Shown here: positions 52,112 through 64,000 of the stretch, piece after piece
Numbering within the stretch: the first letter of the stretch is position 1
How the letters are laid out: each line of letters begins with the position of its first letter
DNA from: Nymphaea colorata
Lineage: Eukaryota; Streptophyta; Magnoliopsida; Nymphaeales; Nymphaeaceae
Direction: 5' to 3'
Assembly (NCBI RefSeq): GCF_008831285.2
Contig: NC_045138.2
Location: 15,533,934-15,597,933 of the forward strand
Length of the DNA stretch: 64,000 nt
Translations under genes and position numbers: made by a program
Notes under the pieces: generated by a model
Seen by the model: the letters and a program-made list of their open reading frames with translations, nothing else
The model's database searches: none
What the model was told of the DNA's origin: nothing

Positions 52112-52148
52112 TGGCGTGTGCTTCGATTGGACAGCGTCGTTGGTATTG
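51894..52148 (-). repeat. Segment E, copy B (leader, exon 1 and donor of the RRM gene)
   Basis: The partner of 48281-48535. It spans 37 bp upstream of the start codon, exon 1 and the first 88 bp of intron 1 of the intact gene. Homology stops abruptly at both ends. Confidence 0.9.
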
Positions 52149-52573
52149 CTCGGCCGAGTAGGGGAAGAGGAGGGTCGAGGTCCCGAGGGGCTTCAAAATT
52201 GGGATCGATTGAAGTTGAACTTCATCCGGACCAAGTGTAGCGGTAGCCTGATCAAACGTAGTCAATGTCACCAGGGTACGCCATTTTTGGCCTCGCACCC
52301 GCGTCGACCGATGCGGGTGCAAGTGACACCCAAACCAGTCGAAGAAGAATCGGGTGCGGTCAGCAGCACCCGATTAAAATCCTCTTTACTCGCAGCGGTC
52401 AAATGAGAGTGAGTCTAATATGGTCTAATTTTTAGGGTTTATTTTATTTTATTTTTTTACTGTTTCTCTCCTCTCGCCTGCGATCTTTCTCTTCCACCGG
52501 CAGGCGGCACCTTCCTCTCCAATCTCCACCGGCAGGCGGCATCATCTCCGTCCGGCTCCGGCGGCATCAGGTT

Positions 52574-52605
<32 letters not shown>

Positions 52606-53840
52606 GCACGCGACACACTCTCACATCTCTTGAAAGGAATCGAGGTTTTCTGTTTTTGGATAGGCAAGTTAGGGTTAGCCGTAGCTTTTACCAGGTTACG
52701 CGCACGGCTATGAACCTGGGAACCTGTTTTGGCTTCCCTTCGACAGAATCGCTGTGAAGCACTAATTATCGTCCATTCTTGGCAATAACATCCATATGTA
52801 TGAGAAAGTTCGTATCCACATCCCTGTACTCAATAGCAATCCTCCCATTTTTCAACACTTGACAAAATATTTTGTTTCCAAGCTCCATGAAGCGTTTGAA
52901 TTTCAACGGTGGGCCACATTCGGATTGCTAGGCATCATTTTGTTCATTTCCTCCATCAGAACATAGCCTACAAAAGGGACTAACCAAAAGTTAGTACATA
53001 ATGAAAAAATCAGACTGTGACTTGGCCTTGTATTCAAGCAATAAATCATAGAAAGCTCACAATGTGGAAGACAAGCGAATGATCCACTTCTGTTTATGCG
53101 TGAACATCGCATATGATACAGATTCATTTCCCAACCAAGAATAATATAGTATCAAGAGGGGAAGGGAAAATTGATCCATCGTCTCCAACGAACAGAGGAG
53201 ACACTACAGCAAAATACACTATCCTGTCTCGAAAATAGAAAACGTAGAAGCTCTTGGTCACAGTTAAATGAAATGAAACTGAAAATTTGAAAAATGACAA
53301 AAATTGTTTGTGGAAGTCAATATCTGGAAAAAAAAATACCATGCTTTTGTTTCAAGAAACGTGATATCGTTTATCTATGGTCTCACCATTTTTTCTACAA
53401 CAAGAATATGGTTTTCTAAAATTTGTATTTTATCGACACACGGTTCAAAACTGCAATGCTGATTTTATCAAATGCCATTTAAAGCCAAAGGGAGTCTTAA
53501 CTTGTATGAACTATGGAGTATGATTGTGTGAACTATGATTATGTGAACTTAAAATTAGAGTATATTTCTTGTTGAATGTTGAACTCATGATTGATAATGA
53601 ATCAATGATATCATGATTAGCATGTTACGTTTTTTATCTTGTTATTTAATAATTTTGTGCCTTTGTGGTTTATAGACAACTTTTTGTCATATATATTATT
53701 ATTATTATAAATTATTAATAATAATAATAATAATGAAATACTCTCGCCGCACCGCTACACCTAAATTTTTTGAGATGTGCCGCGCCGGCATCCACACCCG
53801 CACTCAGGTGACATAGAATCCAAACCAATAAGAGAAACAT
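52149..53840. repeat. Upstream flank of the RRM gene with CGCACCCG-type repeats
   Basis: About 52220-52400 has repeated cgcacccg/gatgcgggtg/gtgacaccc words. Near 53745-53815 there is a related block (ccgcaccgctacacctaaat..., ccgcgccggcat, caggtgacatag). Both look like parts of a GC-rich dispersed plant repeat. A CT/CA microsatellite lies at 52573-52606, and a TAA/ATT run at about 53694-53734. The promoter of the minus-strand RRM gene must lie in the first few hundred bases but has no clear TATA box. Confidence 0.4.
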
Positions 53841-56800
53841 TAAAAGCACATTCGAAGTGGTATTGATAACTGGTAGATAGAGAAACAAGCAATACTCCAA
53901 GATAAGTGGCTAAAATGACAGCCACAGTTAAACTTCTAGGAAGCAGTAAATTGAAGAGTGAAGACATTTGAAAAGTTTAGGTTTCAACACCTTTGGAAAG
54001 AGGAACTTCAAGGAAAAAAGAGAAAGGAACCTCAAAAGGAGGGTTTAGCCTTGCATCAAATGAAACATCAACCATCATGAGTACAAACTTGTGTAAGACC
54101 CTCCTAGAGCCAAATTGGTGGGTCTTGAGCATACCGATTATGTTATGGAAAACAAGCATCAAACCACCAATCTGTATATGAATTTTCTTCATAAATGACT
54201 CCATAAATTTTAAAAAGAGAAAGTATAGACACAATAATAAAATACCAAGGATCGTGTTCACTAAGTTTTGGAAAACTAAAGCACCAAAACCTAAGATTTT
54301 TGTCCCTCCACAAAGTCAGCAAGAGATTCAAACAACCAAATGCAATTACCATTTGAGCCATAGTACCAGTATATCACTGCCAAAAAGTTTAAGATGAAAA
54401 ATGCACCCACTTTTCCAAGCCTAAAAAGAATTGAGCCATACATTTCATGAAAAAAGGGGATAACTACATAGGAAGGTTTAGACCCATCGAGTACCCAATA
54501 AAAACCTTTTCATAGTTTGTAGGTATCAGCCAAACTTGAGCCACACTCAAATTGAATGACAATTTCCTTCATATATAAGCGAGCTTAAATTAAGCAATTT
54601 CTCTCTTCCTCTCTCTCTAATGTCTTTACCGTACTTTAGATGAGTTCAAATATTCAGTTTTAAATTAGTTTTAAATTTTAAAATTTTTAAAACCCTCTAA
54701 ATTGCTATATCTCATGTCATATTAATGAGTCTTATCAATCCAGCAATGAGTTGTTTATTTGTCTTGCAAGCTAAGATAACAAGTCAAGAAATAATGACGC
54801 GTTTTTACCTCTCCTTTTTACTCGAGCAAACAATTCTTTTTCTTTTCCTTAACTACTTATACAAACAGTTGGCGAAGCTATAAAATTTTAACGGAGATGT
54901 TCTAACTTTAGCTGAGGAAAGTTGAGTAGGCAGTAGCAGCACCTTGGCGTGTTGCAAGCCCGGAATGAAACGGACTCAAAACCTGATCGCTCGTGTGAGC
55001 AATTGCCCACACAAACCTAGATGCGGCTTACAGTTTATTGTTATGTCAAATCGGATGTTCTAATCAATAGCCGCAGGAAATTTTACAAGAGAGAGATAAT
55101 GGCAGCTGGGGAAGATCCAATTCACGACAGTTCCAATGTAGTTTGACACGATTTTATGTTTCACAATAAAGTCTAACCTTTAACGCATTTATAATTGACA
55201 TGGTTCTATAACAAATTAAGTCTATGATTTGTGACGTTCATTTGCATCAAGATTAATGTTCCGGGAAGTTGAAGTTCCCAGTGAAATAGGTAGCAAAGAT
55301 ACTTTGCCAGGACACTCTTAACAACTTGATTTCAATGATAAGTATATTCATCCTACCACCAAACAAACAAGAACAAGAGGGCCGAAGCTTTTACCGTTTT
55401 CTCCATCTTCCGATTCCGATTACACTTAAAATTTTGGTGCAGTTGGCTTTAAATCAACCTCTATGTCTAATCGCCCTCCGATTAATACGTTAACAGGATA
55501 TGATAACAATTACTTCTGCTCTAAAAATCCCATTCGTAGTCTCCTTAACCATGCCTTAGGAGGACAATTACTTCTGCTTCACATATCACCTAAAAAAAAT
55601 AAAATTAATGATGCAATTTCATGTAACTGGTCAACGTAGTTTGCCAACAAGCATACTGGTGTTCTTCCAGGGCGCGCGAATTTTTTTTAATCATAAACAC
55701 TAAATCTATTTTGGAAGAACCCAGTGCTAGAGACACTTTAGAAAACCCTGCTTTCACATCACATAACGTCATCTAAGGACATGTTTTCAACTAACAAATC
55801 ATAGGGTCAGACACATTTTATATTATATTATATTATATATTATATATATATAATAAAAAGTGAGAGAGCGAGAGTAAATGGTTAATACCTGATCACTGGG
55901 GTAAGTGACAAAAATAAGATCTCTTTAATTTGTTTTAAAAGGTATTTCAAACAAAATTTGAACTTCCTGAAGAGCCGTATGTTTTTTTTATTAAAAAATA
56001 CCATTAAAATAAAAAATTACTAACTTAACATATGTTTCTCGCTAAACCATTTTTAAAATCATATATATAAGGTTAGATTGCAAAATAATAATTAATTTTA
56101 TGTATATTGTGTTTGTGCGGGCCAATTCTCTTGCATGGAGGCGTTTGACTGCCCTGGATTTAAAATCCACAGATTGATGTGACATGTTTTTGTTGACATG
56201 GTAAAAGTTTTATGGTAAAATACATGGTTTGTCAAACTAAAGATCTCAAGTCAGACCTAGGATCCATATTTAAAACCTTTATTTTACTTATTTGCATTGA
56301 GAAAATGTCATGTTTAAGATCGAAGGAGGAGTGTTTGATCTTAAATCCACAATTCTCAATTCCTGAGAATTTCACATCCCTTACTATCAAACGCCCTCCA
56401 TATCATTTGGCAATCATAATTATAAGTGTAGTTCAGCAAAGCCAGTCTTAGAAATATGACTTCCACGGTTTGAAACATATCAAGAACTAAGTTTTCGGGA
56501 ACATATAAAAAAACTATAGCTATTGATTTTTCTTTTAAATCTACGATCAGTTTCCCCCCATGACATGACCCTGTGATACGAAAAAAGTTAAAAAAAAAAA
56601 AATCAATTATTATATTCTTTATGGAGTTTTATATCTTTCGGTCTCCTTGTAAGAAAAATGTGTGGATCGAACTGAATTGGCTTATTCAAATCAGATCAGA
56701 CCCTTTATTATTTAATACATCTTCCGTTGAGTGGGGGACGCCGGTCATACTTTTAATATTCTCAACATTTTCCGGTAAGAGGATACGGAGGCCGTTTTGT

Positions 56801-57143
56801 GCGGGAGTCCGCGAGACACTCCATTTCTTGATTTTTTTTATTCTTTTTCCGGTGGGGTGCGCTCGGTCCGGTCCTTGTTTTCGAGCCGACCATGAGCTCA
56901 GCTCCGGTCCCCATTCTCTCTCTCTTTTTCCATCTCAATCGTTTCCCCCTCTAAGGAGCTAAAAATGGGGAACAGCAGATCGATCCCGAATCTATCTCCG
57001 CCCTCTTTCTCTAGGTCGGATTAGCAGAGCAGTGAAAGTGAAAGTAAGGGCGTTGGAGGCTTGCGACTTGTGAGCTACCAATCGCATGAGAAGGGTTTGG
57101 GGGTTCTTCTAGTTCTAGGGCTTTTGAGGGAACGAGAGGGAAG
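53841..57143. other. Spacer upstream of DCP1
   Basis: A minus-strand region at about 53960-54400 has several open frames rich in hydrophobic residues, but none can be linked into a recognised protein. A TA/TTA run lies at about 55817-55853. About 56730-57143 is richer in G+C and C/T, and is the probable promoter and leader of DCP1; no TATA box is evident. Confidence 0.4.
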
Positions 57144-60100
57144 ATGTCCCAGAACGGGAAATTGATGCCCAACCTGGATCAGGAGAGCACAAAGGTTCTC
57201 AATTTGACGGTTCTCAGGAGGATCGATCCCTTCGTCGAGGAGATTCTCACCACGGCCGCGCATGTTACTTTTTACGAGTTCAACATAGAGCAAAGCCGAT
57301 GGGTACGAACCCTCTTTCTCTTTATCTCTCTCGCTTTTTTTGTAGATTGTGGGTATCTATGTGTATTTTGTGGCTTTTGGGTATGTCGTGGATTTTCATT
57401 TTGATTCGTTTGCGACCTTCCAGAGCCGAAAGGACGTAGAAGGATCGTTGTTCGTTGTAAAGAGGTAAATTCTACACCCTGTCATTTGCTATGTGGGATT
57501 TGGGCATTGATAGATTTATGGTGATCGATTGTTTTTCTTTTTCTGTTGAATCGACTGCATTCGTTTCATATAGTTCAGGATAATAGTTTATGTTCTGTTG
57601 CATGTTGGATCTTTTTTTCCATATTATCTTCTTGAGGCCTGGCTGTCAACTATCACGCTTGAAACGGGTACTTGATTTGAATCCTGACTTTTCGGTCAAG
57701 CAAGAGTTGGAGTGTGTTGCTAGTTGGTATTTCATTTCAATATATCATCGAGATGGTGTATTTTTTGCCTTGTGTTTTATGTACTCCTACAAAATTCTAT
57801 GACCTGTGGTCTCAAGTTTAAAAGAAACGTAGGCTACATGAATGAGAATTGCGTAAACGTGTTTGTTTAAATATTATTTATGAAAATGGAGGACCTTTGT
57901 ACTTGTACCCTTGTTGGTGAAGTGACATAGATAATAGGCTGAGGGATGACAACTTTTTATGACGTTAACCGTGCGTCGGTTATCTTCTTCAGCCTGTGAT
58001 TGTCTGTCTGACCAAAACTGGCATGCCGTGAATGTTTTTTTCATGTCGAAAACAAGTACTGTATTGATGCTCGTTGAGTTGCCTTTTCTTTTTCCGCAGT
58101 TGTTTTTTTTTTTGGTTACTTAGGGAATTTCAGGTTGTGCTGCTCTGTTTTTTATTAACAAACTTTTAACTAACTTGATATTTTGTAATAATCTCTGTAG
58201 GAATACTCAACCGAGATTCCAGTTTATTGTAATGAATCGAAGGAACACAGGTTTGAATTTTTTCATATTTCTGAGTTATTCCTTTGCACTGATTCGTAAC
58301 CTTCTTATTAAGGACTTAGTGAAGGAACCAAATACGGACTGTGAGGTGTTGTTACGGCTAATCACATATCTGGAAGTATATCCTACATTTGGGTTGAGCA
58401 TTTTAAAATGCCTGCTGTTCTGGATGGTGGAAGTTCTAGATTTGAAAACTAATACTAATCACCTAGTCTCACTCACATTTGTACGATCATTAGCTTCATC
58501 CTGTTGATCCAAGAAGCTACTTAAGGACTGCTGGCCCGGAGCTACTGGTACCTTTATAACTCATCAGGAAGGTCTATGAACATACTTTCATCATTCATGT
58601 AAAAAATTAATGTGAGACTGCACAGTCCAAACAGCATAGGTAGTCTTTCAGTTCAATCAGAGTGTAAGTTGGGAGCATCTCTGAAAAGCTATACTCAATT
58701 GCATGCTTTCCAGTCAAAAACAACACCACAAGAAAGGTCCGTTCTGGTTGGCCATGGATTGGATTGTGAAATCCAATCCAATATTTCCGCTTCTACCTGC
58801 CATAGCAATGAGTTGTGCCATTGTTGCAAGGGATGCCTTTCTGGTGTTCCATGTTCCTATTTCCAATAATCGTTGGATGTTATTCCTTTTCTTGAAGACT
58901 ATGTTGTTGGTACTTGCCTGCCCAATGTGTCCGCATGCAGTGCTCATGCCTTTGTTGGTGCATACATGGTCCTGTTTGTGCATACGTGGTAACCAGAAGA
59001 AGTACTTTAGGTCTTTAAATTATTTTTTCTACGTTTGGCTTTTTAATTTGATGAAATCGGTTGCCTTTCAAAGTTGCATGTGTTAATTATTAGATTAGGT
59101 TTCTGGGTGGATATGTGACAATTATGTTTCCTCAAACAGATAATTTGGTGGAGAATCTTCTTGGCGATTTTGAGTATGAAGTTCAAGGTCCATACTTGTT
59201 ATATAAAAATGCTTCCCAAGAGGTTAATGGCATATGGTTTTATAATGCACGTGAATGTGAGGAGGTTGGAAATCTCTTCAACAGGTATGGTTGCTTGCAT
59301 TTCTCTCTTCTCCATCATAGTTATTCTTTGTGCTCAACATTCACTTTTTCCTATCTTAATTTGTTGGCAGTTTTTATATATATTTTGAGCACAAAAAGGT
59401 TGATGCTATGATGGCCTAAATTGCAAGTCTAGGGCCAATAACGAAGTCATTGTTGAGATTATGATACACTGATATGAGTGGGCAATCAATTGCATTAAAA
59501 TTGCTGATTATGGCCTAAATTCCTAGTCTGGTGCCAACAAAGAATTCGTTTTGGAAAATATGTTATAATATTATTCAGAAAATTGAACAATCAATTTTCA
59601 TTAAAATTGCTCCTCAAGAGTCTGACTGCCCTTTATCTACTAACAACAGCTTCAAATAGTTTAGTCCTGATAGGGCCAATAGATTTTGCATTTCTTGAGA
59701 AAGTTTAACTTTTTCGTTTTGCTATTTTGCACAATAGAACTAATTATCATTTCTTTCGTTTCGCTTTAATTTGAGGTACATGTAGTTCCTAGCAATATGC
59801 ATCACTTGCAAGGGTAGACAGGATGTTAATTTGTTTTATACTTTAGGGTGCATTTTTAAGCATCTGATTGTATTTTGGTCTGTTAAATTCTCTTTCCTTG
59901 TGGTGTTGCTTAAGAAACACAAGCAGCTTTTCTGATGTGCTAGTACTGTTGGTTGGCATACTCCTAGCTAATATTACCTACCTTTTTACTATGTAGGATT
60001 TTATGTGATCAAAAAGCACTCATTTTTATTTTTCTTTACATTTCTAATGGGAGATTATTTTTCCAACCATTCATATGCTGGTTTTATGATGCCTCATGAG

Positions 60101-63100
60101 GGATGCTCGTAAGAGTGAACCACAAGCTATTGAATGAAAATGAAGCGGGATTGGAGATTTTATCTCTATTCTATTCTCATGTTTTAAAGGCTACTTGTCT
60201 GATCAAATTAGTGACTTCTGGAAAATCACATATATTTAATGTTTGCTTTGATAACCACTTAGCCTAGGGCTTTTAGACTTCTGCTGCGAAGTTCAGTTTC
60301 CTGTCACAGTGGTGCACCATTAAATAGAGCTTCATAATTGTCAAAAATGAAGTGCTTTCTCCCAGATGAATTTGTTCATATCTGTCTTTTGTCTTAAAAT
60401 TTTTAATTATGCATATAGATTCGCAAATGAAGTTGTTGGTTGATTTAGGCTGAGCCACTGTTAGGAGAGTTTAAGCATTCTCATGATTTATGCCCATAGT
60501 GGAATACATTTGGTTAAATGTCGTATGTAATCCAGAAATTGGTGGCAAGAATACCATTTTTTCTTGATGCCCTGTGTAAGCCAGAAATTCATGATAATCA
60601 ATTAGGTATCAATCCACATGTCGATGTAGTGCCCAACATGAGATCAACTGATCAGGACTAATGTAATTGTCTTGACTTGGTGATTTTCTTCATGTTTGGT
60701 GTTTGATAGGAGTTTGATCTGGGCATCTATTTGCCATGTGGATCAATTGGACTAACATAGGTCATGTTTATGTGTCTTATTAAATATTAAGTAGCCATAC
60801 TAGTGATGGTGCTATAAGTTTCTAGTCATAATTTATAAAAATATGGACTTTTGTGATTTATGATCGAGAAACAGGTGCTTGGTTTAGTGATAATCTCTGT
60901 TGCAAAAATAGTTTGTTGCATCCATATGAATTCCTGGCAATTCCTTCTTGTTATATTTGACATGTTAAAACACTTTGAGCCCTACATTATACTACCTTAG
61001 TACATTTCTTGGTTGCCCGTTGTTTAGCTGTCTACATTTCCTGCACTCTTATGCTTTCATGCTTGTTTTTTTCTTTCTTTTTCTCTAGTTTCTGCTATTT
61101 GTATTTCTATGATTCTGCCCCATGCATTGGATGTCCTTTTTTTGAATCTGTAACTGATGTGCAATGCAAAAGTTACAAAATTTCTTGTTGTTCTTCATTT
61201 TCTCACTTTCTGTCTTGTGGTTCCTTTTGATTTGATTGGATTACTTGTTAATGTGTTGGTACAGGATATTGAATGCTTATTCAAAAGTTCCTCCAAAGCC
61301 AAAAGCTGCATCTAAAAGGTATGGATAAACTATTTTTTTTTTCTGATCAAATTCAGCTATATTAGAATAAATTGCAAAAGGTTCTGATTTCTCCAGTCAA
61401 TTGAAGGCTGGCATAAATTCTTGTTATAAATATTACTTCTAGGTTCCAGCTTTATGTTCACCATGTTCTGTCAGAAAAGAACATTTAATCTGCTGTTTTG
61501 GCTTTGCGACAAGGCAGATCTGGGTCAGATATCAGCCAAATGTTATCCTTTCAGGAGGATTCTTTGCAGGAAAAGAAAACCTGGGTAAAGCCGTGGTGCA
61601 TTGGCGGAGTTGGCTGGATGTGGACCCAGCTTTCAATGCTGTAGAATACAGTTGGAAGTGGAACATATCATGTATCTGAGTTGATTTGGCTCAAATGCTT
61701 TGGTCATTAGGCAAAGCAGTTGAATATTATGGTAGTTTTAGCTTGTTAGTATGTGGTGATAGGAGAGTACCTACTTCATGTATTCTAGATGGCCCTTGGT
61801 TGGGATCTACATTATCTTGGTGGAAGCAGATGAAAAGCAGAACTATAATAAGAAAAGAGTTATCCATATTTGTGGTTATTTTCTTGATAAAATTTGCAGA
61901 CCTTAGAATTTGACCACTTGTTTTTAATGTTTCTTAATTTTGTGCCTGCATGTTGCAATTTGGTACTGTTTTTTTTTTATACGGCTTCATTTGTTAAAAT
62001 TCTGTTTTATCAAGAAATGTATTGAAGGATCCTACAAGTTTCAGTGATTATTTGTTTGTCAGTCTTCCTGGGACCCTTTCTGTGTATACCGTTCTTCTCA
62101 ATTTGGGAGTGTGCTTGGCAAGACTAGTAAATTCATAATGAGATTGATAACGGATTGACATCTTGAGAGTTGAGAGGGGTTTTGTGTTCCTAGAGTCCTC
62201 TTTCCTATATTAAGTGGATTTGTTCACATTCCGAATAAGACCCATGTGGTTTTCTAATATGCACATTTCAGTTTTTTATGTTTATCTCCAATTGAATCCC
62301 CAAGGATGCTTAAATGTTTTTGTCTTGTATAGTGTTGTTTATTGTAAAAATTTGCATTGTCAATATTTTGTAAAAATAGTCTGGAATATCTGGGACTGGA
62401 CCTGCCTCTCCTAAATTTATTCTCTCTGTTATTTGCAACAGTGAGTTTGAGGAACTTGAAGCTGTTCCAACTTCAGCTGTCATTGAAGGCCCATTGGAGC
62501 CACTGTCCTCATCTGCCTCAGCTATTGCAGATGTGCCAGATGATTCTTTTGTGAACTATTTCAGTGTATGTGTTTACATGTGCTTTATGGAGGACAACCT
62601 TTGAATGCTGAGCAGTTTTTCCTGTTTCCTTGCATGCTGAACTTTAGGTCATGTGTCTGAAGCTTTCATTAATGATGACATTTCATGGGGATGAAGCAGT
62701 TATGCATTGCTTTTCCTAATCTATGTTTGCAGTATTTAATTTGGTAGGGCATTTGTATTTTCATCAATTATTTCCATCTTTGTCTTTTCAAAAGAAGGGG
62801 GCATGATCTTTGTCAAGAGAATTTATAAGTTAAAAATGCAACACAGGATCCTTTTTTTAGATATGTGGCACCTGAAATCCCTGATGCATGTATTTAATTT
62901 TGAGAATTTCAGTATACATGTTTTCATCATCTCGTCTACCTTTCTTTTTTTAAGGACAAACCTTTCCTGAGCAAAATATTCCACTGCATCAGCAAGCAAG
63001 TTTCCTCTGTTACAATGGAAAATTGTTGACCATGGAACCTGCATTGTGTGATTGAGTTTGTGTCGTTCCTTTGTTTTGCTTATAGATGTTAGCAGTTGTA

Positions 63101-63865
63101 GGTGGCATTTGGCGGACTGTCTGTATTGACATGCGTATGAAACCTACATCTTGATTGTCTAAAAATGCAAATCTGGGAAGCATAGAGAAATATAGAATAG
63201 ATAATGAATAATTTACTCCTAATCTACAAAAATACATATAAAAATGGGAACATTTAAATTGTGTTGCATTTTTTTGTCTGCTTTCCACCATTGCATGTTG
63301 ACATTTTTGTAAGGTTTTTATTAGTAGGAAAAGGTCTTCACTTGGTTTTGGCAGTAGAGCTCAGGTACTGTTTAACTTACGAGTCACTTGTACATGTGTG
63401 CTGCAGGCAGCCATGAATGTAGGCACTGCTTCTAATGCTGCAATTTCTTCACCGTCTCACCAGGCTTTGCTGGTTCCTTCATCTTCTCATCCAGCAAGTG
63501 TTCCGACAGGACCATCACTAATACCTACTCCTACAATACCATCTCCTCCCCTGCCAACTTCTTCAGCTCCTCTGGTTCCTGCTATTCTGGATGCTTCCGA
63601 TTCCAGTACAGGTCGGGTCACTAATCTTGTGAAGCCTTCAACGTTTTTTGGGCCATCTTCATCATCCGCATTCATGGTACCAACCATCTCATTGTCCACG
63701 CCAACCGCTCCTCCCCTTCAGCCACCAGTTAACCTGCAGCGTCCTTATGGTGCTCCTATACTTCAGCCCCTTCCACCACCTATACCACCTCCATCGCTTA
63801 CTCCAAGTTATGGGCCAGTAATTACCAGGGAGAAGGTTCGTGATGCTCTTATGAGACTTTCACAG
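57144..63865 (+). CDS. mRNA-decapping enzyme subunit DCP1, partial at the 3' end
   Basis: DCP1 is the activating partner of DCP2 in cytoplasmic processing bodies, promoting removal of the 5' cap before 5'-3' decay. Visible coding exons are 57144-57302, 57424-57464, 58201-58250, 59140-59284, 61265-61318, 62442-62565 and 63407-63865, all GT-AG and in phase, 344 aa so far. The N-terminal EVH1-like domain covers exons 1-5 (LRRIDPFVEEILTTAAHVTF, then RFQFIVMNRRNT, DNLVENLLGDFEYEVQGPYL and NGIWFYNARECEEV). A Ser/Pro-rich linker follows with PLPPPIPPP. Exon 7 ends in REKVRDALMRLSQ, the start of the C-terminal trimerisation helix. The remaining short C-terminus must be encoded beyond 64000. The start ATG follows aag and matches the usual plant N-terminus MSQNGK. 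Confidence 0.95.
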
Positions 63866-64000
63866 GTATGCTTCATAACTGACCATATTGTTGCCGTCAT
63901 TGGTTGGAGGGTGCAGATTTAGTGATCTCTGATCCGAAGGAATTGTTTTGCATTGTTCATAGATGGCTATCTGCTTCAATTTCATAATGCATGTAAATCG

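Noticed and set aside
51774-52406. 210-codon plus-strand open frame
   Set aside because: It runs antisense over exon 1 of the RRM gene and its leader, and has no recognisable domain.

Overview
This window is nuclear DNA from a flowering plant. The genes are split by canonical GT-AG introns, the proteins are plant-specific or plant-type (CAT6/7-type amino-acid transporter, plant LETM1-like protein, small organellar RRM protein, At2g27310-type F-box protein, plant DCP1), and the intergenic DNA is AT-rich and full of TA, CT and GA microsatellites and small transposon remnants. Two genes (the transporter and the F-box gene) are strongly G/C-ending at third codon positions, while the LETM1-like, RRM and DCP1 genes are A/T-ending. 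This two-class composition is common in monocots and some early-diverging lineages, but the species cannot be fixed from the sequence.

Layout. 1-6733: no gene I can support; degenerate repeats and one hAT-like MITE. 6734-9546 (minus): five-exon cationic amino acid transporter, 589 aa. 9547-18306: long intergenic stretch with microsatellites, a MITE remnant and a 116-121 bp minisatellite. 18307-32877 (minus): LETM1-like gene, about 18 exons and 935 aa in my model, carrying a solo LTR with a perfect 5-bp target duplication in one intron and an apparent GC-AG intron. 32878-43353: repeat-rich spacer with a degenerate LINE 3' end, GC-rich hAT-type fragments and a long TA/GA microsatellite. 43354-44382 (plus): intronless F-box gene with a C-terminal membrane segment. 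44383-52148: a second hAT MITE with perfect 8-bp target duplications, then a rearranged duplicate of the RRM gene's first exon and intron, and the intact four-exon RRM gene on the minus strand (49205-52111). 52149-57143: repeat-derived spacer. 57144 to the right edge (plus): decapping activator DCP1, seven coding exons visible, with the last exon outside the window.

The genes do not form one pathway; in plants, neighbours are normally independent. From memory, Arabidopsis has a LETM1-like gene (At5g06220) next to a small RRM gene (At5g06210), so the order seen here may be an old conserved block.

The most unusual structure is around 47819-52148. Two segments of the RRM locus (a 426-bp intron piece and a 255-bp piece with the start codon and exon 1) are each present a second time in inverted orientation at about 98% identity. 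Their order along the chromosome is unchanged, so this is not a simple inverted duplication. The copy places the intron piece upstream of exon 1 and is followed by an unrelated exon-like fragment.
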